A stretch of DNA of 64,000 bases from Bacillota bacterium (GCA_029555205.1 JAKPTB010000085.1:1-64000), one strand, 5' to 3'; counted from the stretch's first letter, positions 46,090-54,985 are shown. The notes: generated by a model from the letters alone, not told the origin. Translations and numbers: made by a program.

Positions 46090-46698
46090 TCACTTAGCTA
46101 GACGTGAGCATTGCCCAAAAAGTTCCCGCTTGCTGACATATGTATCTCTAAAAGCCCTGCGGGCACGGCTTAAGCGGGATTTTACCGTACCCAGGGAGCA
46201 CTTCAAGACACCGGCTATTTCTTCATAAGACAACCCCTGTATTTCCCTCATCACCAGGATTAAACGCTGTTCTTCCGGAAGCTCATTAAGACACTTTTGA
46301 ACTGACTCATTTAATTCGTTCTGCTCGGCAGCTTCCTCGGGAGTAGGAATCCGGTTCCTTCCCAATGTAAGTGAAACAGCCTGGCCCCCGTTGTTGACGA
46401 CTTCGTTTTCCCAGGACACCAGCGGGGTTCTCTGCTTCCGGCGGATCTCGTCACGACAGGCATTGGCAGTTACTGAATAGAGCCAGGTAACAAAACTGGA
46501 TTCTCCGCGAAAGCTCGGCAGGGCTTGATAAAGCCGCAAAAAAGTTTCCTGGGCGAGGTCGGAAGCATCGGCGTGACTGCCGAGGAAACGGTAAGCTATC
46601 GTATAAACTTTATTCTCGTAGCGGCGAACAAGCAGCTCAAAGGCATCCATGTCGCCGTTTTTTACTCTCTTGACAAGAATGTCGTCGGAAGGCTGCAT
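46090..46698 (-). CDS. ECF RNA polymerase sigma factor
   Basis: 202 residues with sigma-70 region 2 (FELLVRRYENKVYTIAYRFL, DLAQETFLRLYQALPSF) and region 4 (LPEEQRLILVMREIQGLSYE, LKCSLGTVKSRLSRARRAF). ATG 46698 follows GGAGTGG and gives MQPSDDILVKRV; a longer frame to 46779 is not needed. It resembles SigW/SigV-type ECF factors. The target regulon is unknown. Confidence 0.92.
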   Translation of the reverse strand: MQPSDDILVKRVKNGDMDAFELLVRRYENKVYTIAYRFLGSHADASDLAQETFLRLYQALPSFRGESSFVTWLYSVTANACRDEIRRKQRTPLVSWENEVVNNGGQAVSLTLGRNRIPTPEEAAEQNELNESVQKCLNELPEEQRLILVMREIQGLSYEEIAGVLKCSLGTVKSRLSRARRAFRDTYVSKRELFGQCSRLAK

Positions 46699-47046
46699 TT
46701 CACCACTCCTTCCAAATGAAGGGAAAGCCAGCAATACACTAATAAATAAACCGGCAAACCCTCCAGTCCCGCCCAACAAATATATTGGGATGTTTTAACC
46801 TTCTTCGACATTCCTGTATTTAATTCCTTCGTTTTTAGTTAAGTATCTTAATTAAGTTGATTAAGGATAGTGCTTGATAATTTCAGGCTAGAATCGATAT
46901 AGTTTAATGAGCATAAGAAATCTTTTCTTAAGGGGAAATATCTCGGGGTGAAGTGGGTCAGGGTAGCCTGTGATGAATTATCCAAAAGGGAAAACCTCAA
47001 ATAAAAAACCTGCGGGAAATTGACACCGCCGGTCCAAACGCCAACA

Positions 47047-47075
47047 TTGACGGACACGCTCTTTTCTGCTAAAAT
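47047..47075 (+). promoter_or_regulatory. Promoter of tRNA-Leu
   Basis: TTGACG and TAAAAT are separated by 17 bp and end 25 bp before the tRNA. The rest of 46699-47046 shows no other gene. Confidence 0.7.
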
Positions 47076-47099
47076 AATTGTTGCATGAAAATATGCTAT

Positions 47100-47186
47100 G
47101 CCGAAGTGGCGGAACTGGCAGACGCAGCGGACTCAAAATCCGCCGGTGGCAACACCGTAAGGGTTCGACTCCCTTCTTCGGCACCA
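47100..47186 (+). tRNA. tRNA-Leu (anticodon CAA)
   Basis: An 87-nt class II tRNA. Acceptor arms GCCGAAG and CTTCGGC, anticodon arm GCGGA-CTCAAAA-TCCGC (anticodon CAA), a long variable arm GGTGGCAACACC and T arm AGGGTTCGACTCCCT. CCA is encoded. A decayed tyrosine recombinase gene lies just downstream, suggesting that the 3' end served as an integration site. Confidence 0.97.
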
Positions 47187-47203
47187 AAAAGACAACGTGG
47201 TTC

Positions 47204-47227
47204 CCCCTTAATAAGGGGTTTTTTTTA
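47204..47227 (+). terminator. Terminator after tRNA-Leu
   Basis: CCCCTTA and TAAGGGG form the stem, followed by eight T residues. Confidence 0.85.
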
Positions 47228-47670
47228 TGGCTCTAATTCATCAGTTGATGCTGCCTGCTGTTCATCCTGCTTGTCGAATAAAACCGGAAGGATTGCATTA
47301 GCCGCAGCAATTTTGCTATTATAGTCTAAATGAGTGTAAATGTTGGCTGTCGTGGATATATCACTGTGTCCCAACCACTCCTGTATTTGTTTAAGACTTA
47401 CGCCGTTAGCGTATAGCAGGCGCACACGAGTGCCTTAAATCGTTAAACCGGATACGCCTTAACCCATACTTCTCCAATAAAAGTTCAGAATGTTGAGATA
47501 TAAAGTTAGGCTTCATCCGCTCACCTATCTCATTGACGAGAACAAAGTCCTAGTATTTGTCGTTATAGCAACTACCGCATAACCTCCTGTTCTCGTCTAT
47601 ATCTTTTTTCTTTTGTATAAGCAGGTCTTCAATCGGCTTAACCAGCGGCAACGTGCATCTGCTGAGTGCA
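47225..47670 (-). pseudogene. Tyrosine recombinase (phage/ICE integrase) remnant
   Basis: The C-terminal catalytic half is recognisable: LPLVKPIEDLLIQKKK, DFVLVNEIGERMKPNF, IRFNDLRHSCA, LLYANGVSLKQIQEWLGHS, TTANIYTHLDYN. An in-frame stop (after CYNDKY) and a frameshift after RHSCA break the gene, and the N-terminal half is missing. It lies 38 bp downstream of tRNA-Leu in the position of an integrase of an element inserted at that tRNA. Confidence 0.85.
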
Positions 47671-47882
47671 GAAGCGCGGAGGAGTTTCTGTCCCTGGCAA
47701 AAGAATATGATATAGCTCTTGATCAAAAACGAGCAGACGAGCTTTTAGAATTCATAAAAAATTTGTCTGAAGATAAACTGGAGAAAAATACAGGTGGGGC
47801 AGATGATCAGAGTGGCATGAGCGGCATGAGCGGCGGCATGAGCGGCTTGAACGGTATGGGCGGCGGTGAAGGGACAAAGTAA
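47613..47882 (+). CDS. Small ORF with Nif11/RiPP-leader-like domain and Gly/Met/Ser tail
   Basis: 89 residues. The segment CRSAEEFLSLAKEYDIALDQ and then ELLEFIKNLSEDKLEKNTGG resembles nitrile-hydratase/Nif11-type leader peptides that end in a double Gly. A 27-residue tail rich in Gly, Met and Ser follows. No good ribosome binding site precedes the TTG start, and the first 18 residues overlap the integrase remnant on the other strand, so the true 5' end may be lost. No modification enzymes or exporters are nearby. It could be an orphan or decayed RiPP precursor. Confidence 0.45.
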   Translation: MYKQVFNRLNQRQRASAECRSAEEFLSLAKEYDIALDQKRADELLEFIKNLSEDKLEKNTGGADDQSGMSGMSGGMSGLNGMGGGEGTK

Positions 47883-48201
47883 ATGCAACCTTTAGAAGAG
47901 ATAGCAGTTAGTCTGTAAAATATTGACCATGAAAAGGAAATAATGTCGCGATATAGGTTAACAATTGCCAAAAGCATTGTAGAGACATAGAAAAAATGAT
48001 ACTAATAAGTGGGTGATGTTTATACAGTTTTTCGGAAGTAGTAAACGCCAACCCTGGGGATTTGGGAATATAGACTGTATCTTTGAGTAAAAGTATAAAT
48101 TACTTTCTGAGAAGGGTGCGGTTTGAGGATAATCTTGTTTGGCGACTATGGTTAAAGCAAGGAGAGTATATAAATGAAATTAATTAAGAACAGCAAGAAT
48201 A

Positions 48202-49320
48202 TTGGCACTTGTAATTGCAATGTTAACGGCTTTGGCAGCATGTAACTATGCAGAAGAACCTGTCAATAATTCAAAAGCGGAAGAGAAAATAATCTATACT
48301 GATTACCATATGCACATTCAGAGCAAGCCCATGGCCGATGTTTTAATAGCGATAACTGGAAGTGATACGTTTAGCGGGAATCAACTAGAAGAGTTCTCTG
48401 CTGAAACAATAATTGCGCTGTTGGATGAAGCAGGGCTGGACCGGGCTTTTATATTATCAGAAGCATATATTCTCGGAAACGATCTAATCGCAGGACCGGA
48501 TGAGTATAATGATGTAAAGAAGGAAAACAATTATCTTGCCATTCAGTGTGCCAGGTATCCCGAAAGATTAATAGGATTTTTCGGTGTAAACCCTCTAAAG
48601 GAATATGCGATAGAAGAAGTTGACAGGTGCTACGATGAACTCAAACTTCCGGGATTTAAGCTTCATTTTGCCAATTCAAATGTTGATTTGAATAACCCGG
48701 AGCATCTGGCAAAAATACAGGAGCTTTTTGCTCATTGTGCCGAAAAAGGAATACCGGTACTGCTCCATTTTAGAAACGACAACCCCGAGTTCGGGAAAAA
48801 GGACGCTGAGATACTTATAAACGAGGTGATCGCCAAAACTCCGGGGCTAAAGCTTCAAATAGTTCACTTAGGGGGTCCTGGAGGATTTGATAATGCAACC
48901 GAAGAGGTAATCTCAACTTTTATTGAAGGATACGAAAAGAACAAAAGCCTGGATAAAAGCAACATAGTCTCCGACATTTCCGGTGTGGTTGTGACCGAAA
49001 ATGAAAAAATTGAGGGTATACTTGATAGTACAACTGAGGAACAGCATAAAAGGATAGCAGATTATATCAGAGCATGGGGAATAGAAAATACCGTGTTTGG
49101 CAGCGACTGGCCTTACTCCACACCGGCAAGCTACATAAACAATATAAAAAGGCTGCTGCCCCTTAATGAGGACGAGATCGAGAAAATATTAAGCAATGAT
49201 ACAAGCATAAGATTGTTTGGAAGCAGCGAAATCAGACATCCTGATTTAGAGGAACTTCTTGAGACTCTTAAAGAGGGTATTGATTACAACGCGCCCTTCA
49301 GTGTTAAATTAGATGAATAG
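48202..49320 (+). CDS. Amidohydrolase-family lipoprotein with frameshifted signal peptide
   Basis: 372 residues of an amidohydrolase_2-type TIM barrel: DYHMHIQSKP (metal His), PGFKLHFANS, IVHLGGPGGFD, FGSDWPYSTP. The N-terminus reads ALVIAMLTALAAC, a lipobox, but only in this frame. An ATG at 48174 with GGAGAG upstream (MKLIKNSKN) is one base out of frame, so a one-base insertion near 48175-48201 has probably broken the signal peptide. TTG 48202 may still start translation with poor efficiency. AT-rich compared with its neighbours; likely acquired. Confidence 0.75.
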   Translation: MALVIAMLTALAACNYAEEPVNNSKAEEKIIYTDYHMHIQSKPMADVLIAITGSDTFSGNQLEEFSAETIIALLDEAGLDRAFILSEAYILGNDLIAGPDEYNDVKKENNYLAIQCARYPERLIGFFGVNPLKEYAIEEVDRCYDELKLPGFKLHFANSNVDLNNPEHLAKIQELFAHCAEKGIPVLLHFRNDNPEFGKKDAEILINEVIAKTPGLKLQIVHLGGPGGFDNATEEVISTFIEGYEKNKSLDKSNIVSDISGVVVTENEKIEGILDSTTEEQHKRIADYIRAWGIENTVFGSDWPYSTPASYINNIKRLLPLNEDEIEKILSNDTSIRLFGSSEIRHPDLEELLETLKEGIDYNAPFSVKLDE

Positions 49321-49359
49321 GCAGGGACGCGATAGCCAAAGTAGCCAAAGGAAGTAGCC

Positions 49360-49430
49360 AGAGGACGGTTCTTGCGGTTATTTGTTAGCCGATTGCAGAG
49401 ATAGCAAGGGGACAGGTTCCTAGTCCCAAC
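49360..49430. repeat. Two degenerate GGGGACGGTTC / GGGGACAGGTTCCTAGTCCC elements
   Basis: AGAGGACGGTTCTTGCGG at about 49363 and GGGGACAGGTTCCTAGTCCC at about 49407 resemble the dispersed elements at 3381, 3707 and 8219. Confidence 0.45.
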
Positions 49431-49615
49431 TGTCAACGGGACGCGGAAACATGGAATTTCCCGCCAAATAACTTCGCCCGTATGAAGAAAGGATAACATG
49501 ATAAAAAACTGTACGAATACCATAATTAACCAAATTAAACTGACCGATTTTTTAGTATTTCAAAAACATTGCTGATACCCTTTCCTCCTTGTGTTGAAAA
49601 GTGCTTTGGTTCTTA

Positions 49616-49790
49616 TTATAATTGTGTCAAGCAGATTACCTTTACACCCCTTTCCACATTATTATCAAGGGCTTCTGGATTGGGCTTACTTACAAGGAAA
49701 GGTACTGAAACGCCCACTCCGTAGCGCTTGAATTCGGTACAACGGATTCCTTCTTCTACATTTCTGTTAGGTAATACAGAGTGGCGAAGA
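49616..49790 (-). pseudogene. Unidentified protein fragment in the 49.3-49.9 kb gap
   Basis: An open frame of about 57 codons on the - strand (VEEGIRCTEFKRYGVGVSVP, ALDNNVERGVKVICL) has protein-like composition but no start and an upstream stop. The family is not recognised. The rest of 49321-49946 shows only the repeats above. Confidence 0.3.
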
Positions 49791-49946
49791 AGGGTTTTTA
49801 TTTATGGTCAGGGTGAAAGTATCAAAAACACATCCAAAATTCTGTTTGTAATTTGAATACAACTCCGCTTAATACTTCAAATAATAAACAAAAGCCAATG
49901 CGGCTTTATTTCCGGCATTATTTTAAAAATGTATTTGTATAACAAT

Positions 49947-50264
49947 CTAGCGTACCAGCCATCCATAATCCTGCCTGCAATCCACTATGTAGTCAATGTA
50001 GACCATCTGATCTTTAACCTGGTAGAGGATCAAATACCATTTACCAACTAACATCTTGTGATATTTATTCGGTGGGATGAAATCCGCGTTCAAAAACGGA
50101 AACCGCTCCGGCATTTGGTGCAGGGAACGGATGGCGTCCATTAAGTCGTTTTTAATTTTTCGGGCGGCGGTAGGACTTTTCTGCGCCAGAAAAAGGACAT
50201 GACCCGCCAGCATTTGGCGGGAGCGTTCGGAAACAATCACTTTATCCTGAGGTTTCTTTTCCAT
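49947..50264 (-). CDS. RelE/ParE-type toxin
   Basis: 105 residues: KVIVSERSRQMLAGHVLFLA, IRSLHQMPERFPFL, and the C-terminal strand LILYQVKDQMVYIDYIVDCR. This is the ParE/RelE fold. ATG 50264 follows GAGG and overlaps the antitoxin gene by 23 bp, the usual layout of such modules. It targets mRNA on ribosomes or DNA gyrase, depending on subtype. Confidence 0.85.
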   Translation of the reverse strand: MEKKPQDKVIVSERSRQMLAGHVLFLAQKSPTAARKIKNDLMDAIRSLHQMPERFPFLNADFIPPNKYHKMLVGKWYLILYQVKDQMVYIDYIVDCRQDYGWLVR

Positions 50265-50532
50265 GTTCAACCTCATCAACAATGCTGTCCAGATAGCTGT
50301 CCAATTCATCCGGCGTTGTTCCGGCGCGTCCAGCCAGACGGTCTTCCTCCACGGCCAGCAGTTCTTCCCGCAGCTTCAGCATTTTTTCACGGCGGGTAAA
50401 CGCCTCTATATCCATCACAACGAGATCTCCCTCGCCATTTTTGGTAAGATAGACAGGCTCACCTGTAGACCTACACAAATCCGCTATCTCATTATAGTTC
50501 TGCCGGATGCTTGCGGAGGGTTTAATCTGCAT
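50242..50532 (-). CDS. Phd/YefM-type antitoxin
   Basis: 96 residues. The N-terminal Phd/YefM DNA-binding domain is MQIKPSASIRQNYNEIADLC and PVYLTKNGEGDLVVMDIEAF; the C-terminal part is helical and acidic and binds the toxin. ATG 50532 follows TAGGAG. The frame extends upstream to 50613, but without a ribosome binding site. The pair is probably autoregulated. Confidence 0.88.
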   Translation of the reverse strand: MQIKPSASIRQNYNEIADLCRSTGEPVYLTKNGEGDLVVMDIEAFTRREKMLKLREELLAVEEDRLAGRAGTTPDELDSYLDSIVDEVEHGKETSG

Positions 50533-50704
50533 GGTATCAACTCCTAGTAGTAAAATTCTAACCATATTATAGTTCTTTAGTGCTATAGAATCAACTGCTT
50601 TGGTTAGAACCATTCGATTTCCGTTGATTGATAAGGTTTATAAGAAACCGCGAAAGCATATATACCTTGTTGGTTAACATGAAGAATTTAGTCCAGCCTG
50701 TTTA

Positions 50705-51160
50705 TTGACGCATGCTCATTACAGGTTTTATAATGTCCTCAAAAAAGGAATGATGACCTTGAACGAACCGGAAGAAACAGGGCGCTTAATGAACCAGCAA
50801 ATCATGGAAGACTGGATATCGGCTCTGGATGCACTTAACCGGCAAATTAAACAATGGGTGGCGGACCGGGAGCAAAGGGGCTTCCTGAGTGTAAAAGAGG
50901 TGCCTGTTACAAAGTATGAGGAGTATCTTGGCAGCTATCAAGTGAAGATGCTTGTGTTGCTTTCCAAAAATAACCATATAGATGTTTGCCCTGTGGGAAG
51001 ATTTGCCCTGGGAGCGATTGGGCGCGTGGATTTTACCAATTATAAAAAGTCCTTTCCCTTTCTATATTCGAGTAGAAAAGGCTGGGTTTCCCTGGACAGC
51101 AGAAAACCTTTAACTGAAACCCTTTTCAATGAGTTATTGGACCAACTCCTGGATTACTGA
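50705..51160 (+). CDS. Hypothetical protein, up to 151 residues
   Basis: Not recognised. KQWVADREQRGFLSVKEVPV and VCPVGRFALGAIGRVDFTNY suggest a soluble mixed alpha/beta protein. The start is uncertain: TTG 50759, about 9 nt after AAAGGA, or ATG 50789 are likelier than 50705. It lies next to the toxin-antitoxin pair and ends before a clear terminator, so it is probably a real gene of the accessory patch. Confidence 0.55.
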   Translation: MTHAHYRFYNVLKKGMMTLNEPEETGRLMNQQIMEDWISALDALNRQIKQWVADREQRGFLSVKEVPVTKYEEYLGSYQVKMLVLLSKNNHIDVCPVGRFALGAIGRVDFTNYKKSFPFLYSSRKGWVSLDSRKPLTETLFNELLDQLLDY

Positions 51161-51232
51161 AGTTTTATAAAAGCAGTTTTTGCTCCTGTCGCGGTTGACT
51201 TTATTTTAATATTTTCTCGAAAAAAAATTTAA

Positions 51233-51267
51233 ACAGCGTGACCGGTGATCACGCTGTATATTTTTTG
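51233..51267 (+). terminator. Terminator after the 151-residue protein gene
   Basis: ACAGCGTGA and TCACGCTGT form a perfect 9-bp stem followed by ATATTTTTTG. Confidence 0.85.
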
Positions 51268-51344
51268 TATTTGTATTGATTCTAATAAATTCATCGATTA
51301 TACAAATTGACCTTTTATAAACTTTTATAAACTGACCATTTATT

Positions 51345-51743
51345 TTAATCAATTCTTTGCCAGTCCCCCTCCTGGCACCTGGGACAAACTGTGCGGCGGC
51401 AAATAGAATCCTCCCATTTTTGACCGCACCTGCGGCATCTCAACCTGTGCCTGGCCAGCTCAAAGTTCCCGCCCATGATTCTAAGCGCAGCTCCGTTCAC
51501 CAGGGCGAAGGCTACTTTTTGCCGGGCGGCGGCCAGGATCCTGTGGAAAGTGGGCCGTGACACAGCCATTTTTTCAGCACATTCTTCTTGCTCCAACCCT
51601 TCCAGGTCACGCAGCCGGATAGATTCGAATTCCTCCACTGTCAGGACAACTTCGGTGAGTTCGGATACTGGGATGCCCGGAGGCTTAAAGTAAGTAACCC
51701 CTGGAAACTGCTCCACTCTTCTGCATTTTGGCGGCCTGGGCAT
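51345..51743 (-). CDS. DUF134 helix-turn-helix protein
   Basis: 132 residues. MPRPPKCRRVEQFPGVTYFK is the DUF134 hallmark, followed by an HTH (ESIRLRDLEGLEQEECAEKM, SRPTFHRILAAARQKVAFAL) and four C-terminal Cys (CRRCGQKWEDSICRRTVCPRC) able to bind zinc or iron. It probably regulates the Mrp/NifX cluster of which it is the last gene. Confidence 0.85.
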   Translation of the reverse strand: MPRPPKCRRVEQFPGVTYFKPPGIPVSELTEVVLTVEEFESIRLRDLEGLEQEECAEKMAVSRPTFHRILAAARQKVAFALVNGAALRIMGGNFELARHRLRCRRCGQKWEDSICRRTVCPRCQEGDWQRID

Positions 51744-51821
51744 CAGCTGTCCCTCCCTTTCCTACATTATATGCCATTCAGGCCGCCCCGAAAAGAGCCT
51801 GAGCTGCAAAGGCGCGCCAGA

Positions 51822-52745
51822 TTATTTTTCATTATCACCATTATCTTGCTTATACTCAGAGCCGGCAAATCTGTCGGGGATAAAGTTAATAAAAAGGTTA
51901 TGATGATAGTCTTCAACCTTGCCCTGGTCGCACAGTTTCGCTAAAAACGGGTCTACCGGCACGCTTCCCAGAAACGGGATATAGAATCTATCTGAAATCT
52001 CTTTGCTGTGACCCGGGCCGAACAACTGAAATTCCTCACCACATTTTGGGCAGACGGCACAGCTCATATTTTCGATTAAACCAAGGATCGGTAAATCCAG
52101 ACGTTTAGCCATTTTAATGGCTTTATTGACAATCATTACAGCAAGTTCCTGTGGCGAAGTAACAATAATCAACCCGTCCAGGGGGATGGACTGCATGACC
52201 GTAAGAGGAACATCCCCTGTGCCGGGAGGCAGGTCAACGAAAAGGTAGTCCAGATCGCCCCAGATAACGTCCGTCCAAAACTGCTTGACCGTGTTGGCCA
52301 GGATAGGGCCGCGCCAGATAACCGGATCATCTTCCCGCGGCACCAGCAAATTTATGGACATTACCTTGACCCCGCCGGGGCTTTCCGACGGCAACAAACC
52401 GAAGGCGGTCACTTCGGCCATACCCTTGATTCCAAACATCTTCGGCACACTGGGACCGGTAAGATCGGCATCCAGCACTCCCACTTCGAAACCTCTTTTT
52501 CTAAACCCGCTGGCCAGCAAAGACGTTACCGATGATTTTCCCACGCCGCCTTTTCCGCTCATAATTGCTATTACTTTCTTCACAGAGCTGAAATGGTTTA
52601 TTGCCAGCTTTTCAATCCCTTTATTAGAGTTATCAGGGGTAGTCCTGGTATTATCCTCTTCGCAATTACAGCCGGTTTTAGCTCCGTCGCAATTACACTC
52701 CTGGTCATCGTCACACTGGCACTCTGGTCTCTCTTCCACTCCCAT
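51822..52745 (-). CDS. mrp: Mrp/NBP35 family Fe-S carrier ATPase
   Basis: 307 residues. The N-terminus has a Cys-rich extension (CQCDDDQECNCDGAKTGCNC), then the deviant Walker A MSGKGGVGKSS, LDADLTGPSVPKMFG and DLPPGTGDVPLTVMQ. The CxxC for cluster binding is CAVCPKCGEE. It carries or inserts 4Fe-4S clusters. The extra N-terminal Cys resemble those of NBP35. The first of the - strand NifX/ATPase cluster after DUF134. Confidence 0.92.
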   Translation of the reverse strand: MGVEERPECQCDDDQECNCDGAKTGCNCEEDNTRTTPDNSNKGIEKLAINHFSSVKKVIAIMSGKGGVGKSSVTSLLASGFRKRGFEVGVLDADLTGPSVPKMFGIKGMAEVTAFGLLPSESPGGVKVMSINLLVPREDDPVIWRGPILANTVKQFWTDVIWGDLDYLFVDLPPGTGDVPLTVMQSIPLDGLIIVTSPQELAVMIVNKAIKMAKRLDLPILGLIENMSCAVCPKCGEEFQLFGPGHSKEISDRFYIPFLGSVPVDPFLAKLCDQGKVEDYHHNLFINFIPDRFAGSEYKQDNGDNEK

Positions 52746-52843
52746 ACCCTCCAGTTTATTGTATAGTTACTGTTGAACCATGTCCTATTGAACCAGGTTC
52801 TATTATATATTATTTTAAAACTTCTTTGTATAATTTGTCAGAA

Positions 52844-53185
52844 TTAATGGTCGCAAGGATTAGAACCCGTCTTAAGAGTACCCGCCAGATGCATCTTGAC
52901 AATATCTTCAGGGCTGGCGCCGGGGTCCGCGCCGGTTACAACCCGGATGCCCTTCTGGGCGAACAACTGCTGGGCCCTTGCGCCCATGCCGCCGGCGAGA
53001 ACTAGATTAACTCCCTTTTCGTGCAGTAATCTGGGCAATAAGCCGGGCTCATGGGGCGGCGGAACCATTGTTTCAATACTAGAAATCTCTCTGGTCTGTT
53101 CGTCTACATCAAAGAAATAAAACTTTTCACAGTGACCGAAGTGCAGGCACAGCTTATCCCCTGCTATGGGCATGGCTATTTTCAT
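52844..53185 (-). CDS. NifX/NifB-C-terminal family (dinitrogenase cofactor-binding) protein
   Basis: 113 residues: KIAMPIAGDKLCLHFGHCEK, VNLVLAGGMGARAQQLFAQK, and the segment VVTGADPGASPEDIV. It is a Nif-Mo-Fe-cofactor-fold protein; family members bind metal-sulfur clusters. No nitrogenase gene is in the window, so a general cluster role is likelier. Confidence 0.88.
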   Translation of the reverse strand: MKIAMPIAGDKLCLHFGHCEKFYFFDVDEQTREISSIETMVPPPHEPGLLPRLLHEKGVNLVLAGGMGARAQQLFAQKGIRVVTGADPGASPEDIVKMHLAGTLKTGSNPCDH

Positions 53186-53210
53186 TGTATATACACCTCT
53201 TATATTTTTG

Positions 53211-54098
53211 TTAATTGTTTTTGTTGATTTCTGTTGCTAGCATTTCCCATACTTTCCTGATATCATCTGCCGCAGCAGAACCGTCTATTTCAACAACCGG
53301 GATCCTTTTTACCTGGGCACGCGTAACAGAGCGATCATAGCGGATCCTGCCTACCACCTTGATCCCGCCGGATACAGCCTTTTCTACTATTCTTTCACTC
53401 ATTTCGGGGTTTAAATCAGACTTATTTATACAAAGATAGGCGGGAATTTGAAAATGCCGCACCAGTTCAGCAACCCGTTCCAGATCATGCTCACCGGACA
53501 CTGTGGGTTCCGTAATAATCAGCACACCGTCAGAACCTGTAACCGAGGCGATGACCGGACAACCGATACCCGGCGGGCCATCAACAATGATATAGGGCAG
53601 ATCCTTTTCTTCGGCGAGTTTTCTTGCTTGACCCCGTACCAGGCTGACGAGCTTCCCGGAGTTCTCTTCAGCTATACCAAGCCTGGCATGGACCATGGGT
53701 CCGTAACGGGTATCCGAAATAAACCACTGGCCGTTGATGGAAGGCTTGAAATCTATAGCTTTTTCAGGACAGAAACGGCTGCAGACACCGCATCCTTCAC
53801 AGGTGATGGGATCCACAGAAAAAGCCGGCTGCTTGCTGTCGTCTTTGAAAATTGCCTCAAACCGGCAAAGTTCAAAACATTTACCGCATTTGCTGCACTT
53901 ATCCGGTATAATCCGGGCAGACTTGCCGCCGGAAAAGTCTTCTGCGTGTCTAATCTGAGGTTCCATCATCAGGTGCAGGTCGGCCGCATCCACATCGCAG
54001 TCTGCCAGTACCGGTCTTTCAGACAGGGCGGCCAGGGAAGCCACCAGGCTGGTCTTGCCTGTACCCCCTTTTCCACTGATCACAACAATTTCTTTCAC
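53211..54098 (-). CDS. MinD-like ATPase with ferredoxin insert (copy 1)
   Basis: 295 residues. Walker A VISGKGGTGKTS, LADCDVDAADLHLMM, two 4Fe-4S motifs in CSKCGKCFELCRFEAIF and CEGCGVCSRFCPEKAID, and the switch DGPPGIGCPVIASVTG. It overlaps its paralogue by 4 bp; both probably act as a pair. The function is unknown beyond a presumed role in Fe-S cluster or metal trafficking. Confidence 0.9.
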   Translation of the reverse strand: MKEIVVISGKGGTGKTSLVASLAALSERPVLADCDVDAADLHLMMEPQIRHAEDFSGGKSARIIPDKCSKCGKCFELCRFEAIFKDDSKQPAFSVDPITCEGCGVCSRFCPEKAIDFKPSINGQWFISDTRYGPMVHARLGIAEENSGKLVSLVRGQARKLAEEKDLPYIIVDGPPGIGCPVIASVTGSDGVLIITEPTVSGEHDLERVAELVRHFQIPAYLCINKSDLNPEMSERIVEKAVSGGIKVVGRIRYDRSVTRAQVKRIPVVEIDGSAAADDIRKVWEMLATEINKNN

Positions 54099-54961
54099 TT
54101 TCTTGCCTCCTTCTCTAAAGAGACCAGGAGTTCCCGAAAGCTGTCCCGGTATTCCGGCAGGGCATCATAAGCCAGATCCCCTCTGGAATAGGCCTCGGCC
54201 ACCCTGCGGTCATCGGGAATCCCCACCAGGATCCGGACCCCCTTTTCCCTGCAAAAGTCGCGGGCAAAGTGATCGAATTCCGGATCGGACCGGTTAACAA
54301 CGACCCCATGGGGTATGCCCAGCTCTTTTAACATATCGATGGCAAGTCCCAGGTCATTAAGACCGAAGGGTGTAGGCTCAGTAACCAAAAGAACGTAATT
54401 TGCTCCCCTGAGCGCCGTAATAACCGGGCAGGAGGTTCCGGGAGACACATCAACAATGACCAGCCCCCCGCTTTTTTGTCCCGCCGAGCGCACAGCCCTG
54501 ATCAGCGGCGGGCTCATAGCTTCGCCGACATTAAGCCTGCCGTGGAAGAAGCCGAGCCCTCCGGCCTGCCCCTCTTCAATAATTCCGATTTCCCGGCCCT
54601 GTTCAGTAATGGCTCCTGTGGGACAGACCAGCTTACATCCCCCACACCCATGGCACATCTTTTCGAAGGTCAAAACTGTTTTTTTGATGCAAAGGATTGC
54701 GCTAAACTGGCAAATCTCCCCGCAGGCGCCACAGCCTGTACATTTTTGCTCATCAACAAGGGGAACCGGAATCGTAACTGGATAACGGCGCTCAAGGCGG
54801 GGTTTTAAAAAGAGATGTCCGTTTGGTTCTTCCACGTCACAGTCCAGATATGTTGCTTTGTACCCTGCTTCAACCGCAGCGCGGGCAAGGTTGGCGGAAA
54901 CGGTGGTCTTACCCGTTCCGCCTTTGCCGCTTGCCACAGCGATGGTTATTTTTGCTTCCAT
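54095..54961 (-). CDS. MinD-like ATPase with ferredoxin insert (copy 2)
   Basis: 288 residues. Walker A VASGKGGTGKTT, YLDCDVEEPNGHLFL, ferredoxin motifs CTGCGACGEICQFSAIL and CHGCGGCKLVCPTGAI, then DVSPGTSCPVITAL. Its stop codon overlaps the start of copy 1. The two differ enough to be old paralogues. Confidence 0.9.
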   Translation of the reverse strand: MEAKITIAVASGKGGTGKTTVSANLARAAVEAGYKATYLDCDVEEPNGHLFLKPRLERRYPVTIPVPLVDEQKCTGCGACGEICQFSAILCIKKTVLTFEKMCHGCGGCKLVCPTGAITEQGREIGIIEEGQAGGLGFFHGRLNVGEAMSPPLIRAVRSAGQKSGGLVIVDVSPGTSCPVITALRGANYVLLVTEPTPFGLNDLGLAIDMLKELGIPHGVVVNRSDPEFDHFARDFCREKGVRILVGIPDDRRVAEAYSRGDLAYDALPEYRDSFRELLVSLEKEARK

Positions 54962-54985
54962 TCTATTAACTCCTGAATTGCCAAT

